The position numbers and the translations under genes were made by a program. 52,661 nucleotides of DNA from JANNSX01 sp031403155. GTDB taxonomy: Bacteria; Pseudomonadota; Alphaproteobacteria; Rhizobiales; Hyphomicrobiaceae. This document shows positions 6,473 through 13,548 of the stretch, one piece after another (the stretch's first letter is position 1; each line of letters begins with the position of its first letter). The notes under the pieces were generated by a model. The model did not search any database. It had not been told where the DNA came from and saw only the letters and a list, made by a program, of their open reading frames with translations. Where the stretch lies: the NCBI GenBank assembly GCA_031403155.1, contig JANNSX010000340.1, forward strand, positions 1 through 52,661. The letters are read 5' to 3'.

Positions 6473-8361
6473 GGCTGGTTGTCCCCGGTCTGTGAGCGGC
6501 CGCCGTCGATGACGCGAAACGGCTCGGGCGCTGAGAAATCAGGCTCCTCGATGTCGGGCTCGGCGGTCAGGCGATCGACGCGCCCGGCAATTTCCCGATC
6601 GATGTCAGCGATGGGAAGCATGTAGGGGCTGCGTTTGGCGACACGGGCGAGGTAGAGCGAAACGCACAGGTCGCGATAGGCTTCGGATTTGAAGGCGGGG
6701 AGAACGTCGGGGACGCGCAGGCGGAGCGGCGCGTCCTGGCCGGAGCGCACGATGCAATGCTGCCGGGGGAGCGATGCGATTTCTCCGGCGAGGCGGTGAA
6801 GCTGCTCCTCCAAAGTATAGAGGGCCGTCGGCAGGCTTTCGTAGCGGGTGACGAAGGCCTCGTGCTCGGTGGTGCCTTCGCTCAGACCCTTGGCGAGGGA
6901 GTGACCCTGTTGGGAGCTGACCGCATGGCCGTGCGTCTCACCCTGGACGGCGCCGCGGTTCCGGCCACCGCTCGCCGTCGTGGCGCGGCCGGTGTTCTGG
7001 CTACGGCCCAAGCCGGTTGGTGTCGGAATTTCGAATGGAAGTGTCGAATCTGGGAGGGTACTGACGGAGCTGCCGGTGCCGGCGGAAAGGACCGTGCCCC
7101 AAGCCGTGGCTTCGCTTTCGATGGCGGCCCGGCTCGAATTGTGAGTTCGGACGTCGGCGGTCGCGCTTGACGTACTTTCGATGCGATGTTGCGCGCGCGC
7201 TCGGCCGGTCAAGACGATGCGCTCATTGCCGACGGGGGTCGCGCGTTCGGTGCCCGGCTTCCACTCGGCGAGGTTGACGTGACCCATGTTCAAGGTTTCG
7301 GCCATGAAGCGGGCGCCCTCCGGTTCTGGCACGGAGAAGCAAACCTTCTGGTGGCAATTGCCGAACAGCGCATCGGCCACCTCTGGGCGACGGCGAGCTT
7401 GCCCCAAGCGCTGAATCGCAAAGGAGAAGAAGAGACCGAACTTGCGCGTCTGGTCGAGGCCGCGTGCCGCATCGGCGGTGAGCATGCTCTCTGCTTCGTC
7501 GACGATGATGCGATGCGGCTTGCCGGTGTCCGGCATACGCCGCCGGGCGTCTGCGAGATACATTGAGATGAGCATGGCGCCGATGGTGGTGGCGTCGGAC
7601 AGGTTCATGGACGAGCCGTCGAAAATGACGACCTCGCCGTTCTCCATGGCCGCGTAGGGATCGAGGCCTTGCGACTGGGCCAAGTGGCGCAACATCGGGC
7701 GGCCACCCAAGGCCCGGACGAGCCGGTTCTTCAGGCTCTCGCAGATGCTGATGAATTCGCGCCGCGAATGTGCAGCGAGGAATAGGAGATCCTCGAGCTC
7801 TCGCCGGACGACAGGGTTCTCGCACCGCTCAATGAGCGTGCGCAGGAGATCGATGCCGCCGAGTGTCAAGAGCTCCAAGAGTTCGAGGACGCTCAGCTCA
7901 TTCTGAGCGCAGACGTAGCCAAGCGTGTAGGCCAGGCGGGCAAGGCGCGGCGTCTCCTCGGCGTTTTGATCGAAGCGGCTCTCGATGACGAAGGTGAGGG
8001 TGGTTGCAGCGTCGTGCCAACCTTCCGGCGTCGAACTATACGGGCGGAGGCAATTGATGCCGACGGCATAGCTCGAGGCCGGATCGATGATGTGAACGAT
8101 GCGATCGACCTGGCCGTTGCTTGGGCAGGCCATCCATTGAATGGTGGCACGGGCGAGCGTGCCGTGCGGGTCGATGATAGTAAGGCCGTGACCTGGTTGA
8201 GGCAGGACACGGCGGGCGACCGATTGAAGGTAGCGCGACTTTCCGGACCCGGCTTGCCCGACCACAAGGCTGTGCACATGGTCGAGCGACGGCATCTGCG
8301 GAGCCGTGCCGTTCGGAGCTGGCAGCAACGGTAGCGGAAAACGCAAGCGCCGTCGGCTCAT
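6469..8361 (-). CDS. HerA/VirD4-like DNA-transfer ATPase, no membrane anchor
   Basis: A 630-residue P-loop ATPase of the HerA/FtsK/VirD4 group. Walker A is GQAGSGKS (residues 35-42), DPHG follows at about 64-67, and Walker B is IIVDEAES (285-292). These enzymes form hexamers that drive DNA through a conjugation channel or pump DNA. It lacks the N-terminal transmembrane helices of true VirD4 coupling proteins. A Ser/Thr/Gly-rich low-complexity segment (about 400-500) separates the motor from a C-terminal helical part. The start overlaps the preceding gene's stop, as does its own stop with Replic_Relax. It is distantly related in layout to the ATPase at 10894-12147. Confidence 0.85.
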   Translation of the reverse strand: MSRRRLRFPLPLLPAPNGTAPQMPSLDHVHSLVVGQAGSGKSRYLQSVARRVLPQPGHGLTIIDPHGTLARATIQWMACPSNGQVDRIVHIIDPASSYAVGINCLRPYSSTPEGWHDAATTLTFVIESRFDQNAEETPRLARLAYTLGYVCAQNELSVLELLELLTLGGIDLLRTLIERCENPVVRRELEDLLFLAAHSRREFISICESLKNRLVRALGGRPMLRHLAQSQGLDPYAAMENGEVVIFDGSSMNLSDATTIGAMLISMYLADARRRMPDTGKPHRIIVDEAESMLTADAARGLDQTRKFGLFFSFAIQRLGQARRRPEVADALFGNCHQKVCFSVPEPEGARFMAETLNMGHVNLAEWKPGTERATPVGNERIVLTGRARAQHRIESTSSATADVRTHNSSRAAIESEATAWGTVLSAGTGSSVSTLPDSTLPFEIPTPTGLGRSQNTGRATTASGGRNRGAVQGETHGHAVSSQQGHSLAKGLSEGTTEHEAFVTRYESLPTALYTLEEQLHRLAGEIASLPRQHCIVRSGQDAPLRLRVPDVLPAFKSEAYRDLCVSLYLARVAKRSPYMLPIADIDREIAGRVDRLTAEPDIEEPDFSAPEPFRVIDGGRSQTGDNQP

Positions 8362-8834
8362 GACCTGCCCTCCTCGTCGCGCGCGGCAAGAAGCTCGAGC
8401 ACTCGGGCGCGATCGGTAGGGGATAAATTTGCGAGCTCGAGTAGTTGTGCGAGCTCATCGCGGGTGAGGCCGGCGCGCGGGGGTGGCCTGTCGGCCGGCT
8501 GATTGCGCCGGACAACGGCCGACAGCTCGTCGAGGACGTTCTTGAGATGCGCATTCGCCCGGGCGGCATCGGCCTTGGACGTGGCAATATCCGTCTCGGC
8601 TCGAATGACATTTATTTCGGTTTCAAGCCGTTCAAGCTTCGACCGTCTCGTCCAAAGTGGAAGCCAGGGTCGCGCGTTTTCGGCGTCCGCGCGTCGGAGC
8701 TGGCCAGTGAATAGCAAAAAGCCATACCGCCAAACGACGACGCCGCCGACGATGACGAGGACGATGCGGCACCACAAGCCTTGCTCGGGAAAGAAGATCC
8801 ATTCAGTGACTATGATGATCCCGTCGTCGATCAC
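8358..8834 (-). CDS. Membrane-anchored coiled-coil protein
   Basis: A 158-residue protein with an N-terminal membrane segment (residues about 22-42, CRIVLVIVGGVVVWRYGFLL), a basic stretch, then a coiled-coil region (LERLETEINVIRAETDIATSK...ANAHLKNVLDELSAVVR), a proline linker, and a Leu-rich helical tail. It starts with GTG at 8834, overlapping the preceding stop as GTGA, and its stop overlaps the ATPase start. Because the downstream ATPase has no membrane helices, this protein could tether or organise it at the membrane. That is inference from context. Confidence 0.7.
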   Translation of the reverse strand: MIDDGIIIVTEWIFFPEQGLWCRIVLVIVGGVVVWRYGFLLFTGQLRRADAENARPWLPLWTRRSKLERLETEINVIRAETDIATSKADAARANAHLKNVLDELSAVVRRNQPADRPPPRAGLTRDELAQLLELANLSPTDRARVLELLAARDEEGRS

Positions 8835-9034
8835 GATGTCTCTCCCGACGGGACGGTGAGAGAGATGTCGCCGACAACCGGAGGATTTTCGGCGAGCGCA
8901 CCTTCGAGAAAGATGCGGGTGGCCGGTTTTCCGGGGCGGTTTATTACGACTACGAGAGTGTCCGTGCCGATCCGGCGATAGACGGAGAGCTCGTGGTCGG
9001 GAGCGGATTTGACCACTAGGTACTCACTCATCAT
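8831..9034 (-). CDS. Small beta-rich protein, unknown
   Basis: A 67-residue soluble protein with alternating hydrophobic residues predicting several beta strands (EYLVVKSA, TLVVVINRPG, TRIFLEG). It is coupled on both sides by stop/start overlaps, so production with its neighbours is probably stoichiometric. No family is recognised. It is small enough for a beta-grasp fold, but the C-terminus (PSGETS) lacks a Gly-Gly end, so a modifier role is not supported. Confidence 0.65.
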   Translation of the reverse strand: MMSEYLVVKSAPDHELSVYRRIGTDTLVVVINRPGKPATRIFLEGALAENPPVVGDISLTVPSGETS

Positions 9035-9327
9035 GACGCAGCCTCCGCCGCGATGTGGTTGAATTCGTCGATGGCACGCTTCGTCTGGAAGCTCAGAAGA
9101 AGAAGAGCGACGAGGAGGGTCGCTGCGGGCTCGCCCAGGGCGCGGTGCTCGTGCTTGACAACTTCGGCAAGGATCTCGCGGAGACGACAGGTCGAGCCAC
9201 AGCGGCTTTGAATTTCGACAGCAAGACGACCTTCGAGATCAGCACGGCAATCGTTGAGGGTTTTGGGGTCGGAGCGACGGCGCTCGGCCAGCGCGGCGAT
9301 GGTTGGAGAGGATCGAAGAGCCGTCAT
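9031..9327 (-). CDS. Small helical protein, first gene of the operon
   Basis: A 98-residue protein, mostly helical, with a hydrophobic C-terminal segment (AATLLVALLLLSFQTK) that could be a membrane helix. The start at 9327 (MTALRSSPTIAALAERR) is preferred over the track's longer form, which would need a hydrophobic leader reading into the promoter region. AGGGGC stands about seven bases upstream. Its stop overlaps the next start (ATGA). It leads a run of at least nine coupled genes down to 2503. Function is unknown. Confidence 0.6.
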   Translation of the reverse strand: MTALRSSPTIAALAERRRSDPKTLNDCRADLEGRLAVEIQSRCGSTCRLREILAEVVKHEHRALGEPAATLLVALLLLSFQTKRAIDEFNHIAAEAAS

Positions 9328-9468
9328 GGGAATGCCCCTGATTGGTGGTGCCATGAGGAACATCAATATCACAACGTAGGGTTCAATACAAGAGCCTATC
9401 TTACATAATAGGGTTATGGTGGTAAGCAGTTGATTTATCACTAGTATGCGATTTGCTATACTCGAAAG

Positions 9469-9546
9469 GTCAGGAATGACAGCGTTCGTTTTGCGTTCGG
9501 TCGAACGCTAAACTCGGCCCACCGCTTCAACGGGGGCCGCTTTTTT
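9469..9546 (+). ncRNA. Candidate small RNA, copy 1
   Basis: This is a transcription unit without a reading frame. A TATACT box (9457-9462) precedes a conserved CAGGAATGAC. A hairpin follows with arms AGCGTTCG (9481-9488) and CGAACGCT (9502-9509), then an intrinsic terminator with a CGGCCC/GGGCCG stem, a TTCAA-type loop and six T (9515-9546). A second copy at 10788-10866 keeps the stems and terminator but varies in the loop, and one terminal pair changes from A-T to G-C on both sides. That covariation supports a conserved RNA structure. It reads away from the large operon starting at 9327. The target is unknown. Confidence 0.65.
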
Positions 9547-9651
9547 GAAAACGAAAATTCGTGGTGATGGGGGGGGGAGTGTGGGGAGACGTGCCGGCTG
9601 GCAAAAGTGACGAACAGCGCCCGCTGTCGGCGGACGCTGCTTGTCGAGGCG

Positions 9652-9915
9652 TTAGAGGTCCTCGATCAGTCGAGGGCCGGCGACCGGATGGTTCTTGACC
9701 CAGTCTTGGATAAGGTGGCGGCAAGTGTCTTCGGCCGAGGCCGTTGCCCTGTTTGCTGTGTCATCACGCGTTTGGCTGGCAAGCTCAGGCGAGGGATTCC
9801 CCTCAGCTCGCTCAACAACTCGTGAGTCGGGGGTTTCCTCATCCCGGACGGTAGGCGAGGTGGTCTCGGGCTGGCCCGGTACTAACGTGGGACCGTCGTC
9901 TCGAGGTCTCGTCAT
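9652..9915 (-). CDS. Small acidic/polar protein, unknown (87 aa)
   Basis: A hydrophilic 87-residue protein. The first two-thirds are Pro/Thr/Glu/Arg-rich and probably disordered. The last 30 residues (DTCRHLIQDWVKNHPVAGPRLIEDL) look folded and helical. The start at 9915 has AGGAG six bases upstream; frames reading further up are shadows of the regulator gene. It is probably co-transcribed with the PadR-like gene, whose stop is 32 bases upstream. No family is recognised. Confidence 0.65.
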   Translation of the reverse strand: MTRPRDDGPTLVPGQPETTSPTVRDEETPDSRVVERAEGNPSPELASQTRDDTANRATASAEDTCRHLIQDWVKNHPVAGPRLIEDL

Positions 9916-9947
9916 AGGAGTCTCCTGTTTCCGCCCGGAGATGGTAC

Positions 9948-10439
9948 TCAGCCATCCGGCGGTGGTTTCAGCTTTGCTTGCTCCAAGATCAGCATCGCCT
10001 TGAGGGCGGCGCGGGCTGTGGATGTCAGACGGTAGGCTACCACGAAGCGACCCTTGCCGCTTGGATGACGTTGATTGGCTTCCTTGAGAAAGCCCTCGGC
10101 AACGAGTTTGCCGAGTGCGCCGTAGATCTGAGGGTCTTCGACCCTGGGCTTGCCCGGCGGGCGGTTGGCATTGATCCACTCGATAATGCGGGCGCCATAG
10201 GTATGTTCCTCCTTCAGCACGGCCAGAGCCAGAAAGATCGTCATCTGGATGTAGCCGAGCCGGGGAAAGGCCGAGGCTCGGCTGTCGTTTTCCGCGACCC
10301 AAGGGACGAGGAACTGTTGTCTTTGCTCGTCTGTCTCGACGTCGGTTGGCAGCTTCACTCCTTTGCTCGACTTGTTGACCTGGCTACTTCCTCTCCTGTC
10401 CCCACGACGCTGGCTGGCGTCTCTTTTGATCGTAGTCAT
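9948..10439 (-). CDS. PadR-like winged-helix regulator
   Basis: A 163-residue protein with a charged N-terminus and a C-terminal winged-helix domain: LALAVLKEEHTYGARIIEWIN..., IYGALGKLVAEGFLKEANQRHPSGKGRFVVAYRLTSTARAAL. The YG..I, IY..L..L...G and wing pattern is typical of PadR-type transcription factors. The ATG at 10439 is preceded by AAGGAA at eight bases. The 70-residue N-terminal extension is longer than in typical PadR proteins. As the only clear regulator in the mobilization region, it may control the two promoter regions carrying the small-RNA copies (inference). Confidence 0.75.
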   Translation of the reverse strand: MTTIKRDASQRRGDRRGSSQVNKSSKGVKLPTDVETDEQRQQFLVPWVAENDSRASAFPRLGYIQMTIFLALAVLKEEHTYGARIIEWINANRPPGKPRVEDPQIYGALGKLVAEGFLKEANQRHPSGKGRFVVAYRLTSTARAALKAMLILEQAKLKPPPDG

Positions 10440-10516
10440 GTCATTGTTTCCTTCAACGATGCGCCGTGGTGTTTGTTGGTTTCGCCACTCTGCGCGGGTT
10501 GCGTTCGGTGAAGGCA

Positions 10517-10633
10517 TCAGCCGCGACAGAGAGCGGCGTTGATGTCGGCGAAGGCGATGCTGTTCGGGCAACTGGGCTCCGTCGTCTCGATCATGTTCAT
10601 TGCATTCTCCAAGATGTTGAGGGTTTCAAGCAT
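10517..10633 (-). CDS. Small protein of 38 aa (or 27 aa)
   Basis: A short frame with two possible starts. The ATG at 10633 gives MLETLNILENAMNMIETTEP... (38 aa) but its purine-rich site is rather far. The ATG at 10600 has TTGGAG at a good distance and gives 27 aa. Both end ...CPNSIAFADINAALCRG with two cysteines. Composition is protein-like, not a shadow. It lies upstream of the PadR-like gene and downstream of the second small RNA copy, facing the other way. It may be a small regulator, toxin-like or leader peptide. No family is recognised. Confidence 0.45.
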   Translation of the reverse strand: MLETLNILENAMNMIETTEPSCPNSIAFADINAALCRG

Positions 10634-10787
10634 GGACCGTCGATGACACCTCTTCCTCTCATCCATGCCGCTGCCATTTCCTCTGTATCAGACTGAGAGG
10701 TTTTTGCCTAGAGGGTCGTCGAGATATTAAGGTGTTCTATCTTAAGCTGTTGATTTACCGTGCGTATTCTATTTTCTAGACTCGCGA

Positions 10788-10866
10788 AGTCAGGAATGAC
10801 GGCGTTCGTTTCGATTGGGTGTCGAACGCCAAACTCGGCCCGCCGCTTCAACGGGGGCCGTTTTTT
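10788..10866 (+). ncRNA. Candidate small RNA, copy 2
   Basis: This is the second copy of the unit at 9469-9546. A TAGACT box (10777-10782) and CAGGAATGAC are followed by a hairpin with arms GGCGTTCG (10801-10808) and CGAACGCC (10823-10830), then the same type of terminator (10836-10866, six T). The hairpin loop differs from copy 1, while the stem is kept by a paired A-T to G-C change. It lies between the ATPase gene's stop at 10894 and the small gene at 10633, pointing toward the ATPase stop, so antisense contact with the end of that message is possible. Confidence 0.65.
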
Positions 10867-10893
10867 AGGTGGCAACGGGCAAGACGGAAAACC

Positions 10894-12147
10894 TCAGGCG
10901 TAGCCAAGGGCCCGCCGCAACCTCGCCTCAACTGCACCGCGCGGGCGTCCGTAATGCCGTCGGCTTTGCCGGCGGACGACGTCGCTGGCGCCGACTTGTC
11001 CCGAGGCCGGCACGTGGGCCAGCACCGGATCGCGACCCGGCGTCAGCATGTAGGCCTCGCCGTCCTCCAGGCTCATCAGGGCATAGGGATTGAAGTCCTG
11101 GTGGGGCCGGTTGAAGGCCGGCGCCAGAATGTTTGCATCGCCGACGTTCGAGCGAAACACCGCAAGCGAGGCGACGTTGCCGAGCAGCGCCGCTCTCGTG
11201 CTCTCGGTCAAGGCGTCGAGATACTGCGTCACCAAGACGATCGACAGGTTGAATTTTCGCGTCTCCGAAAGGAGACGCGCAATCGAGGCCGGGCCGAACG
11301 AGTGTGCCTCGTCTGCTATCAAGTGAAATGGCCGGCGCTCGTCGGGTGGGATCTTGGCTCGCGCCATCGCCGCCGAGCGCAGATGGGCCAGAAGTAACGC
11401 TCCGAACAATCGCGCGGGCGTCTCGCCGACGGCACCGGTCGCCAGGTTGACGATGACAATGCGACCCGCTTGCATGGCATGCGCAAGGTCGAGCGAGCTC
11501 GTCGCCTGACCAAGGATGTTCTTGAGGGTAGGGAAAGCGAGGAAGCTCTCGACCTTGTTCAGAACAGGATCGATGGCCTCGTCGCGGAAATTTTGCCGCC
11601 AGGCCTCGAAGCGGGCCTCGAAGAACGTGCGCGTCTCGTGATTGCTGACGTGGCCGATGATCGAGCGGCGATAGTCGTCGTCGGTCAGAAGTCGAGGTAA
11701 AAGCGCAATTGAGGCATTCGGCGTCTCGACGAGCGCCGTCGCCGCGTGTCTTAAAATCATCTCCATGCGCGGCCCCCAGCTCTCGTACCAGATCGAGCGC
11801 ATGGCCGAAACAAGACCATCGACGACACGCGCGTGCTCGTCGGGATCGGTGCTTTCGAGCAGGTTCAAACCGATCGGATGCTCGGTCTCGCCGCAGTCGA
11901 GGTAGCAGACGTGGTTGTAGCGCGAGGGCGGTATGTCTCCCAACACCGCCTCGGCCAGATCGCCGTGTGGATCCAGGACCAAAATTCCGTCGCCGCGCTC
12001 GATATCCTGGCGGATGAGGTGCCTCAAAAGCGTGGACTTGCCGGCGCCGGTGGCGCCGATGATGCCGATGTGGCGCAAGCGCTCGGCAAGGCTCAAAGAT
12101 AGCCACTCGCCGGCGTCGCTTTCTCCCAGTGTGGTATGCATCGACAT
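10894..12147 (-). CDS. HerA/VirD4-like DNA-transfer ATPase
   Basis: A 417-residue P-loop ATPase with Walker A GATGAGKS (residues 31-38), DPHGDL (59-64) and Walker B LIADEAH (276-282). A later TRKFNLSIVLVTQ strand is typical of VirD4/TraG-like and HerA-like motors of conjugative or mobilizable elements. No transmembrane helix is visible. The ATG at 12147 is chosen because homologous motors start about 25-40 residues before Walker A. A GTG at 12177 or a longer GTG start at 12282 are possible but read Pro-rich and unlikely. A second such ATPase lies at 6469-8361. The two could act at different steps, or as DNA pump and coupling protein. Confidence 0.82.
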   Translation of the reverse strand: MSMHTTLGESDAGEWLSLSLAERLRHIGIIGATGAGKSTLLRHLIRQDIERGDGILVLDPHGDLAEAVLGDIPPSRYNHVCYLDCGETEHPIGLNLLESTDPDEHARVVDGLVSAMRSIWYESWGPRMEMILRHAATALVETPNASIALLPRLLTDDDYRRSIIGHVSNHETRTFFEARFEAWRQNFRDEAIDPVLNKVESFLAFPTLKNILGQATSSLDLAHAMQAGRIVIVNLATGAVGETPARLFGALLLAHLRSAAMARAKIPPDERRPFHLIADEAHSFGPASIARLLSETRKFNLSIVLVTQYLDALTESTRAALLGNVASLAVFRSNVGDANILAPAFNRPHQDFNPYALMSLEDGEAYMLTPGRDPVLAHVPASGQVGASDVVRRQSRRHYGRPRGAVEARLRRALGYA

Positions 12148-12796
12148 GACCGCGCCAATCCCCGAGAGGATGAGCACTGGCCTTGGGGGTGCCGTAGGCT
12201 GAGCCTGATGCGGAGACTGAAGCGGACAGGGGAGCGCGGGTTCTTGCCGTGCGCCCCGGTCTCTCACTCCACAATACCGCACCGCGCCCCCAAACCGCGG
12301 TGCGGTCTCATGGGGATAACCGCTGTTGGGCGCTACAGGAGCGACAGGAACTCCTCGAGCGTCAGGCCGGCGTGTTCGAGGGCAGTGCCTCAGATTACAC
12401 TTCCGCTGCCAGGATTAAGCGGACTTCGGCGCACTGTCTTTCGTCGAGAAGGGCCAACTTCTGCCGAAATCGGAAATGGTGCCAACAAAGTCAGCGTTTT
12501 CCAGCTCCGGACATACCTCGACACTGACTGGACGACTCGAACGCACAAGCCCGCAGGCACTCGACAGTAATTAGCGGAAACCCGTGCCCCGACTGCGTCT
12601 GTAGCCTCGGCTCGAAGAACAGCATAGTCATCTCAAACGGAGCGAATGGTGGAGCCGAGGGGACACTGTCGATCCCTATGTATAAGATACCTAGCGTTCC
12701 ATAGACCTGCCCGTATCTCATACTATCTCGTATGGAGTTTCCTGGCGGAGTGTCAATCCTTGGCGTGTCGTATGTCGCTTGGCGGGGTACAGGTGA
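12148..12796. other. Intergenic stretch between mobilization region and metabolic island
   Basis: No convincing gene. On the minus strand a short fragment near 12410-12480 reads RQKLALLDERQCAEVRLIL before a stop, protein-like but without a start, possibly a gene remnant. The AT content rises between 12650 and 12740. No terminal repeats or attachment site are recognised, so the border between the two regions stays unmarked. Confidence 0.4.
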
Positions 12797-13318
12797 CTAC
12801 AAGAACCGTGCATTGCGATGGTGGTGCGTGCAGCTACAATCAATGTTAGCGGACCAATGGCCGCCCCCTGCGCGTCTAGCCACGTAGAACGCAGCCGCTG
12901 GGATCACGATCCATTGCAGCAAGGGTGACAACCCGGTGTTGATTAAGGGAACGACCGGCATGAGGGGCGAGTAAGCCCAGCTCGCGCGAGCGACCATGTT
13001 GAGCCACTCGCTGAAGACTGCGTAGGCGATGCCGACAATCAGGGCAACGAGGAGGACCGGCCGATGACGCTCCGCGGGCCATGTCTTGACTCCGGCGGTG
13101 ATCAGGGCGACCGCCAGGGCCGAGAATGCGACTAGAACGTCTCCCGCCGTGCAGTGCAGAACCGCGAATGCCTGCTCTCCGAGGCTCCCCGTCGTCCAGA
13201 TCGTATAGAGCGGCAGGTGGAGCATTTCCCAGGTAAGGTTGGCGATGGCCGTGACGTAGAGGTACGCCCTGAGCGCTGCAAGCCAGTTCACACCCGTGAT
13301 TGTCGGTGGAGACGACAT
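12797..13318 (-). CDS. Polytopic membrane protein, unknown function
   Basis: A 173-residue protein with about four membrane helices (residues about 15-35, 50-75, 85-105, 125-150). Features include NLTWEMLHLPLYTIW and AVFSEWLNMVARASWAYSPLMPVVP, with conserved-looking Trp, Glu and His that could form a site. The C-terminus is Cys/His-rich (DCSCTHHH). No family name is recalled with confidence. It is followed by the small gene at 13335-13454 on the same strand upstream, and both probably belong to the same unit in the stress and metal island. Confidence 0.7.
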   Translation of the reverse strand: MSSPPTITGVNWLAALRAYLYVTAIANLTWEMLHLPLYTIWTTGSLGEQAFAVLHCTAGDVLVAFSALAVALITAGVKTWPAERHRPVLLVALIVGIAYAVFSEWLNMVARASWAYSPLMPVVPLINTGLSPLLQWIVIPAAAFYVARRAGGGHWSANIDCSCTHHHRNARFL

Positions 13319-13334
13319 CGAATATCGGGGCTCG

Positions 13335-13454
13335 TCACTTGAAGAAAACGTATTTGATCAGGGCTGCAGTCGCGAGAACGACAAGGAGGACGACGAGCCA
13401 GCCGAACAGGCCCATGCCCCACATCATCCCACCATTTATCAACATGTCGCGCAT
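13335..13454 (-). CDS. Single-pass membrane miniprotein (39 aa)
   Basis: A 39-codon frame with a GGAG site nine bases before the ATG. The sequence MMWGMGLFGWLVVLLVVLATAA followed by a basic-aromatic end (KYVFFK) is a single transmembrane helix with a Met/Gly/Trp-rich entry. Miniproteins of this type are common beside copper and redox genes and may stabilise a membrane complex. It precedes the 12797-13318 membrane protein with a 16-base gap. The strong ribosome site and composition argue it is real. Confidence 0.65.
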   Translation of the reverse strand: MRDMLINGGMMWGMGLFGWLVVLLVVLATAALIKYVFFK

Positions 13455-13548
13455 GACGCGAGCCTCCTTGGTGCTGTTTGCCTGATGACCGGAAGTTCGT
13501 GGCCATAGGCCGGCGCCTCTTATTCGTACGTGACCGGTTGAGAGGTGC

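Noticed and set aside
12136..12570. Plus-strand frame over the ATPase gene start
   Set aside because: It overlaps the coding start of the ATPase on the other strand and has no family-like sequence or ribosome site.
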